DNA of 64,000 nucleotides from NCBI GenBank assembly GCA_003260075.1, contig QLIY01000307.1, forward strand, positions 23,567 to 87,566, in the 5' to 3' direction. Positions 1-12,600 of this stretch are shown piece after piece; position 1 is the stretch's first letter; each line of letters starts with the position of its first letter. The notes beneath the pieces were generated by a model. The model was not told the origin of the DNA. It saw nothing but the letters and a program-made list of their open reading frames with translations, and did not search any database. The translations under genes and the position numbers were made by a program. Source of the stretch: Phallusia mammillata (Eukaryota > Chordata > Ascidiacea > Phlebobranchia > Ascidiidae).

Positions 1-268
1 ATAATCTTTTCATTAGTTTATTTAACTGTCGCCAACAAAACCGTAACAACTAATGTGAACAGTTTAATGATGAAAATAACGGCCCAAATAGACATAAAAA
101 GCGACATGCTTTATTGTTCAAACGTTTGGGCAATGCTCATGCTCATGCCATCATCAGTGATACAAAGGCCACATCAGTTACACCTGTTTATATACATTTG
201 AGTCACATGAAGGAATGATAAAAAGGTGCGCAGAAGCGAGGTGTAAGCCATCTTTTCATTGTTTTCAG

Positions 269-1360
269 ATTTTTCTTGGTTCGACTGATACTGGAGAAGA
301 TTTGGTTGGATTTGTTGCGAACACACATTTGCAAGCGTGGTCACACTCTAGCGCTTCCAGTGTCCGATGCAAACAACTCAATTGTATTTCTCTTTGGATG
401 GAGGAATTTCAAACAGAGTAAGATATCAGGGGATAAATCTTACCACGTTGTGTCAATTACAAGGGGTTGCATGAATTCTATGTTTTCATAGTATTTCAAT
501 GTTAATGCGATTTTATTTTACCAAAATCCATATGTGTAATATATGCTTGTGAGGAGTTTGGGAATTATGGTGTTTTACAATCATGGTACGCCAAGCCTAT
601 TGAGGGCACTAAACCAAGTAAATGCTTGGTGACCTTCTGATTCGGTATAACGCCTTTAATGGGCCTGCCATACTATGATTTCTATATGAGTGTGCCATGA
701 TCGCTGGTCTGCATCGACGCATCAGGGCTGATCCCAGTTATTTATCTATGTCTTAACTGATGGTTTTATGCATTGATACATATTATGTTGTTTTTAGATC
801 AAAAATGAGAGCAAAGACATCCAAGGAAGTCACCGTGTTCAACATTATCACTGGTGATTTCAACTTCGACCGAGTTTCCCACTATGACAGCAGGGAACAG
901 CATTGTCACTTTCTCAATAACTTTGTGTACGTTTTGTGATTACTGTTGATTATGATCTGTCTGAATAGCTGTTATTTAAACTATTATAAAACAAGTTTGT
1001 TATGATGAAGTGAGACAATTAAAATTCCAGGTTTATCAGAAAAAAAACTGATTGTTACTTTTTTACCAAGTGCTTTAGTTGTTTTATTCTTAATCAATTG
1101 GATTTGGTTAAAGTTATAGTGTTGAATCTGTAGACAAATGGTATCTTTCCGGCCTTGGTAGATTTTTGTTAATCTTGCATGTGGAAGACACTTTTTTTAC
1201 CCATTAAATTTTTAAACAAACGATTTTCTTGCTCATTGCAGAGACCCGTGTATCGACTCATCGAGTGGTAATCAACATAGTTGGGTTGTCGGAACGGAAC
1301 TGAACCAGAAAATGATCCACACTGACCCAGTTTGTACCCCACAGGGTCTGCAGAGGTGGG

Positions 1361-1406
<46 letters not shown>

Positions 1407-2765
1407 GCCGTTGTTTTTAATTTTATCTCTGAAAAGTATTTATACCATTTTTCTGGATTAATATTCATGGAACTTCGAAATATTTATGATATTACACATT
1501 GTAGCTTTTCAAATTGAATTTACAAGAGTTCCTAAGCAACAGACATAGACTAAAAATCAGGGTTTTGCTACTCTTGCTGAAATTTCTCTTTGCTACAGAT
1601 TTGTTTCACTTGTAAAATACCCTAGATATTTTTAAAATTTTGTTTATGATGGTTGTGTTAAACCTATCTTTAACTGTAGAACAATCTTGGAGCATTAAAT
1701 ATTAAACTTTCTCCACTTTAATTTGCTGTAGAATGTTGGTTTCTGAGTTAGAACGTCATCAATACGTGGCATCGACGATGGCTCACAAATCAACACTTAC
1801 AAGGAACGGAGATGGGAAAAGGAGGATTGACTACATTCTCTACAAACCATGTCAAGATGTGCAACTGGTGGGTTGGAAATATACTGACTATTTGCTGTGG
1901 CTGTTGAGTTGTAGACTAAATGTTTCGAATGCCATCAACTTTGAATTAGAAGCATTGAATAGATAATAATAGCTAGAAAGTGCATTTTTGTGTAAAAATT
2001 ATAGCAAGTTCTAGCCGACAATTTGTTTTGTTTTAGTTTTCTCTGTTTCTCTTCCATTTAATGTAGTTCTGCCCACACAACGTTAGTAGTAGCTGGTTTT
2101 AATGGACGTTTGTAAGTCTTTTCATCTTTTATTTTATTTGTTTCTTCCATTTGATTTGGTTCTGCGAACACAACGTTTGTATCCCACACACACAAATGAT
2201 AATGTAACAATTAACTGATGAATAAAAGCTGGAGTAAGTGAGTGCTCACTGCTTCAGGTAATCTCATACCAATCAATATTCTTGCATTTAAGAGAAATAA
2301 TTATTTAACAATTAATAGACTAAATGGCAAAAAAAATCTTCCCGGTTTAAAACAGTGATCGGAAAACTGTAGTAGGCCATAGTGGTTTTATATGTACTTT
2401 TATGAAAGAAACTGGCTTCAACATCATTTTTTTTCGTTTGTAAACTTGTTGGGAATTTTTAACGCTGTGTGGGCCTCAAGACATGACTAAAAATATTTGA
2501 GGGCCGTGGCTGTATAAGCTTGCCGACTGCTTTAAAACTGGTAAAACGTGTACGGTGAGGCAAAAAGTTCAAAAAAGCCTTCATTTACCGTTTAGGAGTC
2601 GTTATGCGATTAACCGGATCTATATATTTCTTATCTTCAACTTCTAACAAATGATCATGTTTTTTTCAGGGCGTGAAAGATTTCAAGTTTTTCACGGGAC
2701 TCGCCACCATGAGTGATCATATTCCAGTCGGCATGATGTTTTCATGTGAGCGAGTTTCCTCGTGA
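269..2765 (+). CDS. SMPD3: Neutral sphingomyelinase 2-like (SMPD3-type) phosphodiesterase, 3' part
   Basis: Exons 269-417, 798-926, 1242-1355, 1732-1867 and 2670-2765, all with GT-AG borders and matching phases; the 5' exons lie before the window. The joined product matches the C-terminal half of nSMase2 in order: a VGFVANTHLQAW block, the catalytic GDFNFD motif of the endonuclease/exonuclease/phosphatase fold, a DPCIDSSSGNQHSW stretch, the NGDGKRRIDYILY block, and the terminal SDHIPVGM motif that carries the catalytic histidine. The family hydrolyses sphingomyelin to ceramide and phosphocholine at membranes. The poly-C gap at 1367-1404 falls in an intron and removes no visible coding sequence. 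Family identity is strong; SMPD3 rather than another nSMase is inferred from the extra block between GDFNFD and RRIDY. Confidence 0.85.
600..746 (+). repeat. SINE tail fragment
   Basis: This intronic stretch matches the tail of the tRNA-headed repeat at 17313-17545: GATTCGG, then a GGGCCTG block, ACTATGATTTCTA, and GATCGCTGGTCTGCATC. No tRNA-like head is present, so it is a truncated copy. Confidence 0.6.
1367..1404. other. Poly-C run, probable masked assembly gap
   Basis: About 38 C in an intron of the sphingomyelinase gene, immediately after an exon donor. Interpreted as Ns written as C, like the other poly-C runs of this window. Confidence 0.75.
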
Positions 2766-4090
2766 TGCATGCCTCGCACGTGATGTTTTTCGTGACACTT
2801 TTTTTGCGGAATTTCGTGAGCACTTTCACATGAAAGCAGTGTTGTTGTGATACAAAATCATTTCGTTTTTGCAATATATTTATTGTGAGAAATATGTGAA
2901 GAGTTTTTTCTTGCACAGTTTAAACTAGAGTTTTTGCTTTTGTCAATAAGTGACTACATTTCACTGTGGTTGACACATATCAAACTTTGATTGAAAGATC
3001 AGTGACATCTTTCATATAGATATAGAGTATCGTAGTTTATTATCGAACTCATATGATAAAATGAATAAACAAGTAAAACAAAATGCGAATAAACAATTTG
3101 GAAATAAGATACACAGTAGCAATGTAAAAACCGAAACCGAAACAGGTATGGAAAACTATTTTCATCGTTGCAAGATGACGTAATGTTGAGATTTGAAACG
3201 CATGAGATTGTGAAACACTAGTGTCGCCAGAGAGGTAGACTGCGCATAAAGTTTTGTGTCTATTGATTGTTCAGACCGGAGTTGAAAGTGGGAACACATT
3301 TTTGTAAAACAATTCTGAATTGAATTTCACTTCAATTTAGTCCTTGTATTTTTGTCGCTACTGTTCAGCCACAACAGGCCTCTCTTGCTCTGACTTTATT
3401 TACTTGGTTTGCTGCTGATGGTTGCTTGTTATTGCGGCTCCACTGATGTTTTCTAACTAAGCTTTCATAATGACGTAACGAAGGTTTTCCTACTTCAACG
3501 AAGGTTTTCCCACTTCAATATCAATTGCAACCGAAGATTATTGGAACTTGTGATCGTGCGATGAAAACGTTTTGGTGCTTAAACAAAAGTTTAAACTTTG
3601 TTGATGCGACAAACATCTATGTTAAAAAACGGATTGAAAATGAAAACTAAACTTAATTTAACAGAGATGAAAAATTTGTTACAGTTAGTTTTTGCCTTGG
3701 AAAAAAACTCCCAATACCTATAATGACAAGAAAGTTAAACCTAGAAATGATAATGCACAGTTTTGTTAATTTGCGTCATCGCAGAACGTTTGCTCTGCAT
3801 GCAGCAAGCATTAATTGCACGATTCCTACGTTGCCGTTTTCAAGAAATATAGTTCAAACAGTGTTGAATTCAATGTCGAAAGTCTTGTACAACGCATGAG
3901 ATGGAGAAAAAGATTGCAGAACGCTTAAATCAGGAAAAAAGTATGGGGATAAACTTTTTCAGGACTCGCGTCTGATGCTAATAACAGTTCAAAGGATATA
4001 ATTAAGATATTTTGTCGTCATTGTAGGACACGAAATCAAATAAATAGTAATCTTACCGCGACCTCAGTTGTGGAAGACTTGCCTTAAAAC

Positions 4091-4324
4091 AACTGTAGGC
4101 GACCATAGTGCCGTAAAGAGTTCGTTACCGGGCCGTATACTTTTTTCAGGTTAAATGCTTTAATGATTTATGCAGTATTTCTTGCATCAGTAGACGTTGG
4201 CAAGTCCAAATATATAACTTATCAATTTTTGTTGCTAAACATTTGGTGTATTTTGAAGGCCATTTCGCGATAAAATTTCAGTTTTTAAACAGTCCGCAGT
4301 GCAAATAAGGTAGCCGACCCCCTA
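4091..4324 (+). repeat. Degraded hAT-type MITE
   Basis: Internal sequence (GAGTTCGTTACCGGGCCGTAT, TTGTTGCTAAACATTTG, CGCGATAAAATTTCAG) matches the better preserved element at 43612-43846. The ends (AGGCGACCATAG and GTAGCCGACCCCCT) are decayed forms of its terminal inverted repeats. No clean target duplication is visible. Confidence 0.6.
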
Positions 4325-6532
4325 ACTTAAATAACTGCAGACGTCAGTTTATTCGATGCAGCCTGCAGTTGACGTCATAGCCACCTAACCATGCAATAGA
4401 TAAGATCAGGAAAAATACCGAACCGCTTCACCCCCTTTGAATGATGTCATTCGTTTCAGGGGCAACACGTGGATGTGGGGTAAGTTAGGGGAAGTTTGGG
4501 GCGGCAACAACAACACCACGCTGTGTTTTGGTTGACTTGGTTTGCGTAAGCGGAGAATATTTTGGGTTGGCCAAATTTGGAAAGCTCATCAGGCAGGTGC
4601 AGGTGTAGTTGCTTCGGTGAACTCTATGATGTTGTTGCGCGTCTACAAGGGTAATCTCAGCAGTAATTTTGTGGTTTGCAGTTTCTGTTTCTATTTTAAG
4701 GGTTGGTTGACTACTTTTCAATGTTCTTCTGAAAGAACAAACTGTTCTGAAAGTTTAATCAAAGTGAAGTGTAATACAATCTAAGTTCCCAAGTGTATGG
4801 AAAAATAGAGTTATTCACAAAATTATGTTCAAATTTAAGTTGCATATATTAGTCACAATTTTGTTTCTGTCTAAACCTGTTGCTGATTTAAGGTAAGCTA
4901 CACAACGGTCTTGCTGGAATTAGTCGATCTGTTTACAACCTTTTATTTCTCAATAAAGCTTCTCTTTGACTTTTACGAACACAGAAAGTCGTTGACATTA
5001 AAATTTTTGATTGTTGATTTTTAAGGATTTAGATTTTGTTGAAAAAGTTTAAGTTCTTAAAGTCAGACGTTGATAATGTCGCCTATTTAAGCGTAACAAG
5101 CGAAAGACTTGTATTTTTTTTCTTAAAACTTTTAAAATACTGAATACTAGTTTTGTTTGTCCGTAAAAGTTAACGAACTAGCAATAAAACAACAGAGATG
5201 CATTATTTTGCCCTGGGGCTTGTGTGATTGGTGTTATGAGGGTAAGGCTTATGTTAGTGAAGGATAATTACGTGCATGGGCCACCGCATAACAGCTGCAC
5301 AGGTTCAAACCACGGTTACATGAAAACTTATTGATTCTATGCTTTAGCGTGAGATCTAGGTTGTGGAACTATATAGGTTTATATTTGTGTTTGACGGTTA
5401 CTAAGAGTATTTTGTAGACTATTATCGTTGCTACCAGTTGCGTTAATTAACACACTGTGCTTAACTTATCTATATCAGTTTATAAATGGTAATTATCAAC
5501 AAAAAGGTGTTTATATCACACTATTAAATTGCTGCCAGGGTTCATGTCTGGATGTTTGAGGGCAAAGAACGTAAAAAATCGCAGTGTAGTTTCACGGCGT
5601 TAGCAGAGTTAGACATGCTAAGTTTCATGTACAAAAGAATTTGATTCGTTTGTAAACAAAGGTGGCTTGTGGCTCGTTGGTTTCACGCCTGATTTACAGT
5701 GATTGATGTTCTGCGCTTGCAGTTGTAAAGGCTTATTAAGTCAGCTTTGTAATTAGTGAATGGCGGTTATTTTTCGCTCAGCATCAGCACCTAAAGTAGA
5801 GGAGTGCGCACAAGCTTTTTTGTGCACAATCATGTCCAGCTTTGCAAACCAGCAATTACAACAAAAAGCATGTCCAGAAATGAACGATCGCGGTACAAAT
5901 GCGTTGTTAGTATGCAGCTCAACGCAATGGAGTAAGGTACATCAGCAGAATCAGTATCTTTAGAACAAGAAATTAGGTACCAATGTTAAGTACATTTATT
6001 TGTGAAAAGTATGAAAAAAACGTCAGTTAATTTTCTGTAAAAGTCACTGTAAAAGCAGATGTTTTAATATTTTTTTTTACTAATTTAATATCGTAAACGA
6101 GTTAGAAATGTCTTAGAAAGCAAATACATTTTGTTCTAGTTTGTTGTTGTGATTTTATGTTACGTTTGCAAGAAAAGGAGCCCTTTTTGTTTGAAACAAT
6201 TCGCTCTGCATTTTAATTTGCAGCAGTTTACCAGTCACTGCAGTTACTCATAGTAACCACTTAACCCTGCGTCATTACATGATTTTCACTTGTACGCAAC
6301 ACGCTTGGATGATGTCATCGCAGTTTGTAACGGTCTTTTCATTTCCTCGTATTTCTATGTAATTGTATGTAACATGCGGTTTGCATGCAAAAGTTCAAGC
6401 AGTGATAGAACGTGTTTTTGGTTTTCAGCTAGATCGTTTGATTTTGAATGCAATCTTATGGTGGCTCAACTGAATGCTTGTTAGAGTTTAAGATGTGTCT
6501 GAGCTGACACGTTGTTGATCCTTTGGCTAAAT

Positions 6533-6709
6533 CAGGGGTTTCAAAACTTTTTTGGTCTGTGGCCCAACTGTCTATTTTAATAGCGATTCGTGGCTCACCA
6601 CGTGCTGAAATTTGGGCACAAACAAAAAAAAACTCAAAAACAGGCGAAATTTTCTAGCAATTTATTTTTAATGAGATAGATATGCTCCTGAATTTTGGCT
6701 ACAAGATTC

Positions 6710-6807
<98 letters not shown>

Positions 6808-6897
6808 AGTAGAATCTGTTCAAATGGCTCTGTGGCCCATTGAAAATGTCTTGGTTGGCCTAGTACTGGGCCATGGCCCACAGTTTGGGAACCACTG
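6533..6897. mobile_element. hAT-type MITE carrying a poly-C gap
   Basis: The left end CAGGGGTTTCAAAAC and right end GTTTGGGAACCACTG form an imperfect inverted repeat. Flanking 8-mers GGCTAAAT (6525-6532) and GGTTAAAT (6898-6905) match at 7 of 8 positions, as for a hAT target-site duplication. The centre is a 95-base poly-C run, probably unsequenced element interior. Confidence 0.7.
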
Positions 6898-8556
6898 GGT
6901 TAAATGTATGAAAATATTTTACAACTGTTATTATTTTACTCAAAAAAAATGCAATTGGTAAAAAGGATGTACCGGTTTTGTTTAAGTATTTTTTGTATCT
7001 GAAACTAGTAATTCGTAAAATGAAAATTACGGACAAGACCTTTTCTTAACAAGCGAAAAATATGTATCTTTGAATGTTTGAGGGTTCAAATTGATACCTT
7101 CGAAAATTGATAAAAACTTCTTCACAAAATAGTGAGAGAAAAAAAGGGTAAACTTGTCATAATTTAGTGCAAAAATAGAATCACTATGATGTTTTTGAAA
7201 TGTCTTTCACAAATTTAAAACAAAATGTTACCGCAATTCTCAATTAGTTTGAGACTCGAAGACGATCATATTACATTATGACGCGAGAAGCGCTTTTGTC
7301 GCAGACGTTTGTGACGTAACGGAAGGTGTTTTGTGTCTTTTCAAATTTCTGGACTGATTCATTTGTGCAGGATATACAGTGTAAGGATGGACACGCCCAA
7401 ATTCACTACAGACCCACAGAAAAATCGATGATTTTGTTCCCAAAGCAGCCTGTGGTTTGGCTGAAGGTGGTTGTGTGGGCTGGCAAAAACTTTTGATGCG
7501 TAAATTTTGCGAAGGTTTCAGCAGTTTTAAGATACGCTATCGTTTTTAATAGCCTTGTTTGAGTTAATGGCATTACTTATAATGTCATTAATACAGTCTT
7601 GGTATTTATTTCACAAAACAAGAAATACAACGTAGACAAATATAACAGCTTTCAGGCCACCGAGTCGGGTTGTTTGGCAAAGATAGAAAGGTAGGGTAAA
7701 TTCTCTCAGAAATCTGATATGGGTTAAGCAAGATAAAAAGTTTGCTTTTGAAAGTAAGTGAGATGTGAGAGTAAAACTGTTTGCATGTAAAGTTTTTTTT
7801 TACATTTTTTAGGCTTTATAGCTGCTTTTTTAGCGTAGCAGGGTCGGTAAAGTTCAATTTTATCGTGTCATTTATGCAAAAGTTGTACAACTTCTGGTGG
7901 CGTATACGACATAATGCCACTGCGCACATCTACGTAAAAGTATATACTTACTGGCGTTTGTGAATTGATGTTAATTATCACGCTAAATATTTTGCTACTA
8001 AAATTGGTTTAAAAAGATGTCTCTGTCTTAAAAGGTGCGGGTTTGTCGTACGTTTCTCAGATAAACTTGATTTTTAGGCTCAGTGGCCAAACTGGTATCC
8101 GTTATTAAAACCGTAAAATGAAAATAATGGACCAGTTTTCTGATGGTTGAAACCAGTCTTTATGGTAACTCCTCACCCTCTTTTGTTGTAGTTACACATT
8201 CTTCACTTGCCAGTTGCAGAAGATGACTCAGCAAGTGTTGGACGTTTCTGTTGTGATGAGTCACAGTTTATGAGAATAACAGTGATTGCAAATTTGTTAG
8301 TGACTTACTGAGAGTAACGAAAGCACTTTTTGTTTCTCTATAAAACATCAATTGTTTGTTTCATTTTTATTCTCGATGGACGGGCAACGCCTGAATGCGT
8401 TATGCTCACAATGAGTCCGCCGTTGAGCTGCCTGTTTTATTGGAAGCCTGTTAAAGCATATTTTTGTTTTTGTTTTTTTTCGACTTAGGCAGTTTGTGGC
8501 TTTAATTTAGTTCAGCCCATCGGGAACCACTGTGTCGGAGCAATGCCGTTTAAGTT

Positions 8557-8558
<2 letters not shown>

Positions 8559-8611
<53 letters not shown>
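8559..8611. other. Poly-C run, probable masked assembly gap
   Basis: A run of about 53 C in intergenic sequence. It creates false poly-Pro/poly-Gly reading frames and has no gene context. Confidence 0.75.
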
Positions 8612-8612
<1 letters not shown>

Positions 8613-9600
8613 CGCCGACCACTCGGAAAACTTGGCGGTAAATTAAACAACACTTGCAATTTCAAAAAAAAGTTTTTAGGCCCTTCTTTCTACGTCAATG
8701 ATCAATTGACCGGTTAGTAAGTCCTTGTCCAATTATAACGTTTTTCAATTTGACAAATATTAACCTTAAATGACGTCGCATCAATGCATTTTCCTAAAAT
8801 TTTTGCAATCTTGAATGCAAAATGTCATTGTCATTTTATGTAAGGGTACTCCTAAAACTTTGGAAAAGCTTTCCATTTTTAGCAACGAAATCGAAACCTG
8901 TTTACGTAAGCCTTGATTGATTTTCTCCATCTGTTAAATTTAACTCAAACTTTCACAGATTGTGCGTCTTTTGTTGCATGTCAAAGCGTTATTGTCATGT
9001 CATAAATGTTTGGAAAGAGTAAAACATTTGCGTAACCACCAACCGGTTCAAACATATTTTTTCACGACTGCAAAAATAAATTGTTAAAATCTCGTGTCAA
9101 CAAATTTGGACGGGATCGAGCACTTGAGACTGGATCATTGATCTGTGGTCGGCCGCACCCGTAATACATCACTTGTAACACAACATGATTTGCAACAGAT
9201 TCACCTGTAAATCATTTATTGGCCTTTAAATTACCACGTCCGTTGGTATAACACAGCAAATTTCACGTAGGATCAGATTTTGTCAGCCAGTTTTGTTACT
9301 TTTGCCGCCAGAGGAGGTGTTTTTTCGCAAAGTTTTTTTCAAGTGCCAGAATTTATCAGAAATCGTTGTTTGTTTTATTAATTTATAGAGGCAGTTTATC
9401 AACAACTAAATGGTGAAACAGTGTAAAAAACTGTACATCTTTTTATTTATAGAGTTAAGGCGCTGAGAGAAGCGTAACTTTTCATGTTTTTAGTATCTGT
9501 GTATATATTGTCCAAATTGCTTATTGTTTTTCTTTAATAATTATTCACCGTTTCGTTTTTCCAGAAAACACTGGTATCACAATTTACCTGTTACAGTCGC

Positions 9601-9615
9601 TATGTCGAATCACTG
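9601..9615 (+). promoter_or_regulatory. Possible 4-codon upstream ORF before the receptor start
   Basis: A short ATG-to-TGA frame (M-S-N-H-stop) ends five bases before the chosen receptor ATG at 9620. If the transcript begins upstream, it could damp translation. Transcript start is unknown, so this is only a possibility. Confidence 0.3.
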
Positions 9616-9619
9616 AGTC

Positions 9620-12600
9620 ATGCTTTTTCTGCTTATCATTCTTCCTTCTCTGGTTGGAGCTGTTGACGTCATCGACAGTGGGGTAACGACGTCATCAGGT
9701 TCGTCATCAGATACTTTCGTCATCAAACTTGGGGGACTTTTTACGGTTTTTCACCGAGGAGAAGACGAAAAATGCGACACTTCAAAAGTGTTTAGTTCCA
9801 GTGTTCAGGTAAACTGCTTGCTAAAATTATTTGTTTTGTTGTTGAAGATGTGTCTCGTTGCTCTGCCGACATTTCACCAGTCTCCAAATGTTTATTTTCA
9901 ATTGGTTTGCGGCGTTTTAAAAGAAAGTTTTATAGTTTTGTACCCATGACGGTGTCTTGTAAAGTGTGACTGCATACAGTTTTGGCATGATCTATTAATT
10001 GTGTCTACGTTGTGCAGCTATTTCCGGCTTGATGATTATTTAATGCAAGTAACTTACATGTGTCCAGAGTTGTAAGTTGGGCCGGGCTTTTCGGGTCGGG
10101 TTCGGGCTTTGGATTCTTCAAAAAGCGGGCTTGATTCGGGCTTGACTTTACACTCTGTGTCAGTATTTTTTTGAATAAATTTAAACAGCTAAGTAGCCAC
10201 TTGCTGGACCTGATTTAATGTCAAACAGCCCTAAAACGCCTTGTTCAAGACCAATCGTCTTATTGTGTTTATTATCTTGGTCTTTCCTGGTGCTTCAATG
10301 TTAAGGCATGTCAATCAAACTTTCGGGCCTAAACGGGCTTTTCAAAAACGATTCGGGTTCGGGCCGGGTTTGGGCCGGGTTCGGGCTCCAATTTCAGGCC
10401 CGTTTACAACTCTGCATATGTCGGTATGTTTTCTTGCACCAAGCAAGGTAAACTAAGTTCCACACAATAAGCGGTTCTTGTCGATTATATCAACCGAAAG
10501 CTGAGATATAAACATACACACCTACATGCTTATTCACATAAACGATTAATTGATTAAATGTCTCTAAAAATAACTGTTTCTTCAGTGATTAAAAGACCAG
10601 TATATTTGTTACGACACGACACTACTTTAAAGCTATTGTATTTAGTCCCCTGATTAGATCTTTTATTCATTCATTTTTTGACCTAAATATTTGTGGGGAA
10701 AATATATGAAGAAACTGAATAGCACTTTTCGTTACAAAGCTTCCACGATAGGAAGTAAAACCATAAAATCTTTTTGAGAGTTTAGGGATTATAATATTCC
10801 AAAAAGGTGTCTTTGGTCATCAATATTTTATGATCTTTGTGTGGCGATGATTCTTATCGGAAATTACTAATTTATGGGAAAGCGGTTTTCAACAAAGCCC
10901 ATTGTCGCATCTATTGTTGTGACGTTCGAAAAGTTGGAAAACTGTTTAATTCGTTTGCATAGTAGAACATAGCCATTGTTCTGACACCAATCTTACAGAC
11001 ACAACGATTTTTCTCACAACGATTTGAGTTCTATGGCCGCCACGAAGCATGTTGACAAGCAAACCCTGCATATTTACTTTGTTTAATTTACCGAATAAAC
11101 CAATTTGTGGTCAGACCCACGTAAAAACAGTGGTTATACGCAAAAAATCAATACGTATCCTGTGTACATGATTAACTGTGAATTGGGTAGCGAAACCGGC
11201 CATTTTTAAATCTTAAATCCTAAAAGCCTTGTAATAAAGACCAACTCCGAACTTTATCCTGACTACGTTGTTTTTATTGAGGCTTTCGTGAACCTTGTAT
11301 TGTGACATAAGTGCCCCCTAGTGGGGAATTTTCCCCTGGTTGGGAACCACTGGTCTGCGGTGTATGTAAGGCTAACCTTTTAAATGTTATCAACGTGTCC
11401 CATACTTTACAGTGGATTGAGATGACAATGTACACGATCGATCGCATCAACAGTGACGTCACACTGCTTCCAGGAATCCATCTTGTTCTAGAACCTTTCG
11501 CTGATTGTCTTGTTGACACCCGAGCTCTGCAACAGGTTTGTGACGTCAGATGTAACACATGAAAATGTGTTCGACAATATTCAGCTATACATGTATACAG
11601 GTTAAACAGGTTAATATAATAGGTTGTTGCGCAAAAACAGGAAATGGCGTAATGTCGTTTGGATTTTGATTTTGCTTGATACCGAACAATACCAATTGTT
11701 TTCACAACCTATTGTGCAATAGTTCCAGCATAAAGTCTTCATTAAAAATTTGAAATTTCAATGGTTTGCAAACCAACCACAATAATATAGGATACTCAAA
11801 ACACACGAAACACAACTAAAGATTTTAAAAGCGGAAAATAACTTAACAATTAGTTTGGGTTTTAATGAAAAATATTTACAATATTTTTTTTCAAACATTT
11901 CAGCAGTGATTTTATTGAATTTAAAAACAAACCAAATAAAGTTTTAGTTGGACAAATTTTTACTTTAGAGAATTTGAAAACATACTAAACCAATACCAAA
12001 TATAGTATACATTTTTTATTCATCATTTTTTTATTCCATAACAGATTGTTGAAGAATATTTGCCACGTGAGCCAACTACGTCACGCAATAACACGTACTG
12101 GGGTCTGATTGGTCCAGAGACGAGCGAGGTTTCGGTGCCAACTGCAAATCTGCTGGGACTGTTTGATATTCCTCAGGTAAAATAGGGAACAGATAATAAA
12201 CACAATGGGGTGTAAGTGACATCATAAGAGCACCATTGTTTACTGTGGCGTTGTAGAATTAATCGATTGTTGACAAAATACCAACTGTAAAGGAAAAGTA
12301 AACGCCATTTTATAGCCAGGATATTTAGTGTTTTGACTTTATCATCTTTTGGCGTTCGCGCTCCAATTGAAATTCCATTATGCCTGAAAACGTTTTTATA
12401 AAAACACGCCACGGTTTTGTATGTAGTATTGTATCCGATATTATTAATGTTTCATAATTTAATTTTGGTGGATTCCATAGTTTTGATTTGCTTCGTTGAA
12501 AGCTTGTTCCGATGAAACGTGGTTGGCCCATGTATTAAAAACTCGTGTTTATGTTGCCTGCCCAAGTTGCTATGCGGAAATGGCGTTTTTGTTTACAAAA

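Larger units (their letters stand above)
2766..9619. other. Intergenic stretch without a supported gene
   Basis: No ORF here resembles a known family or splices into one. It holds MITE remnants (4091-4324, 6533-6897), two long poly-C runs (6713-6807, 8559-8611) and a short tandem duplication near 3477-3520. A short open stretch around 7385-7500 has no recognisable similarity. Confidence 0.6.

Noticed and set aside
5760..5963. Small plus-strand ORF as a gene
   Set aside because: No recognisable motif, no splice context and no neighbouring exon of the same frame; consistent with chance.
6695..6961. Poly-Pro ORF (and matching poly-Gly ORFs at 15108, 36874, 42432, 44399 and others)
   Set aside because: They only exist because poly-C runs read as Pro or Gly. 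The runs are gap placeholders or cross intron/repeat sequence.
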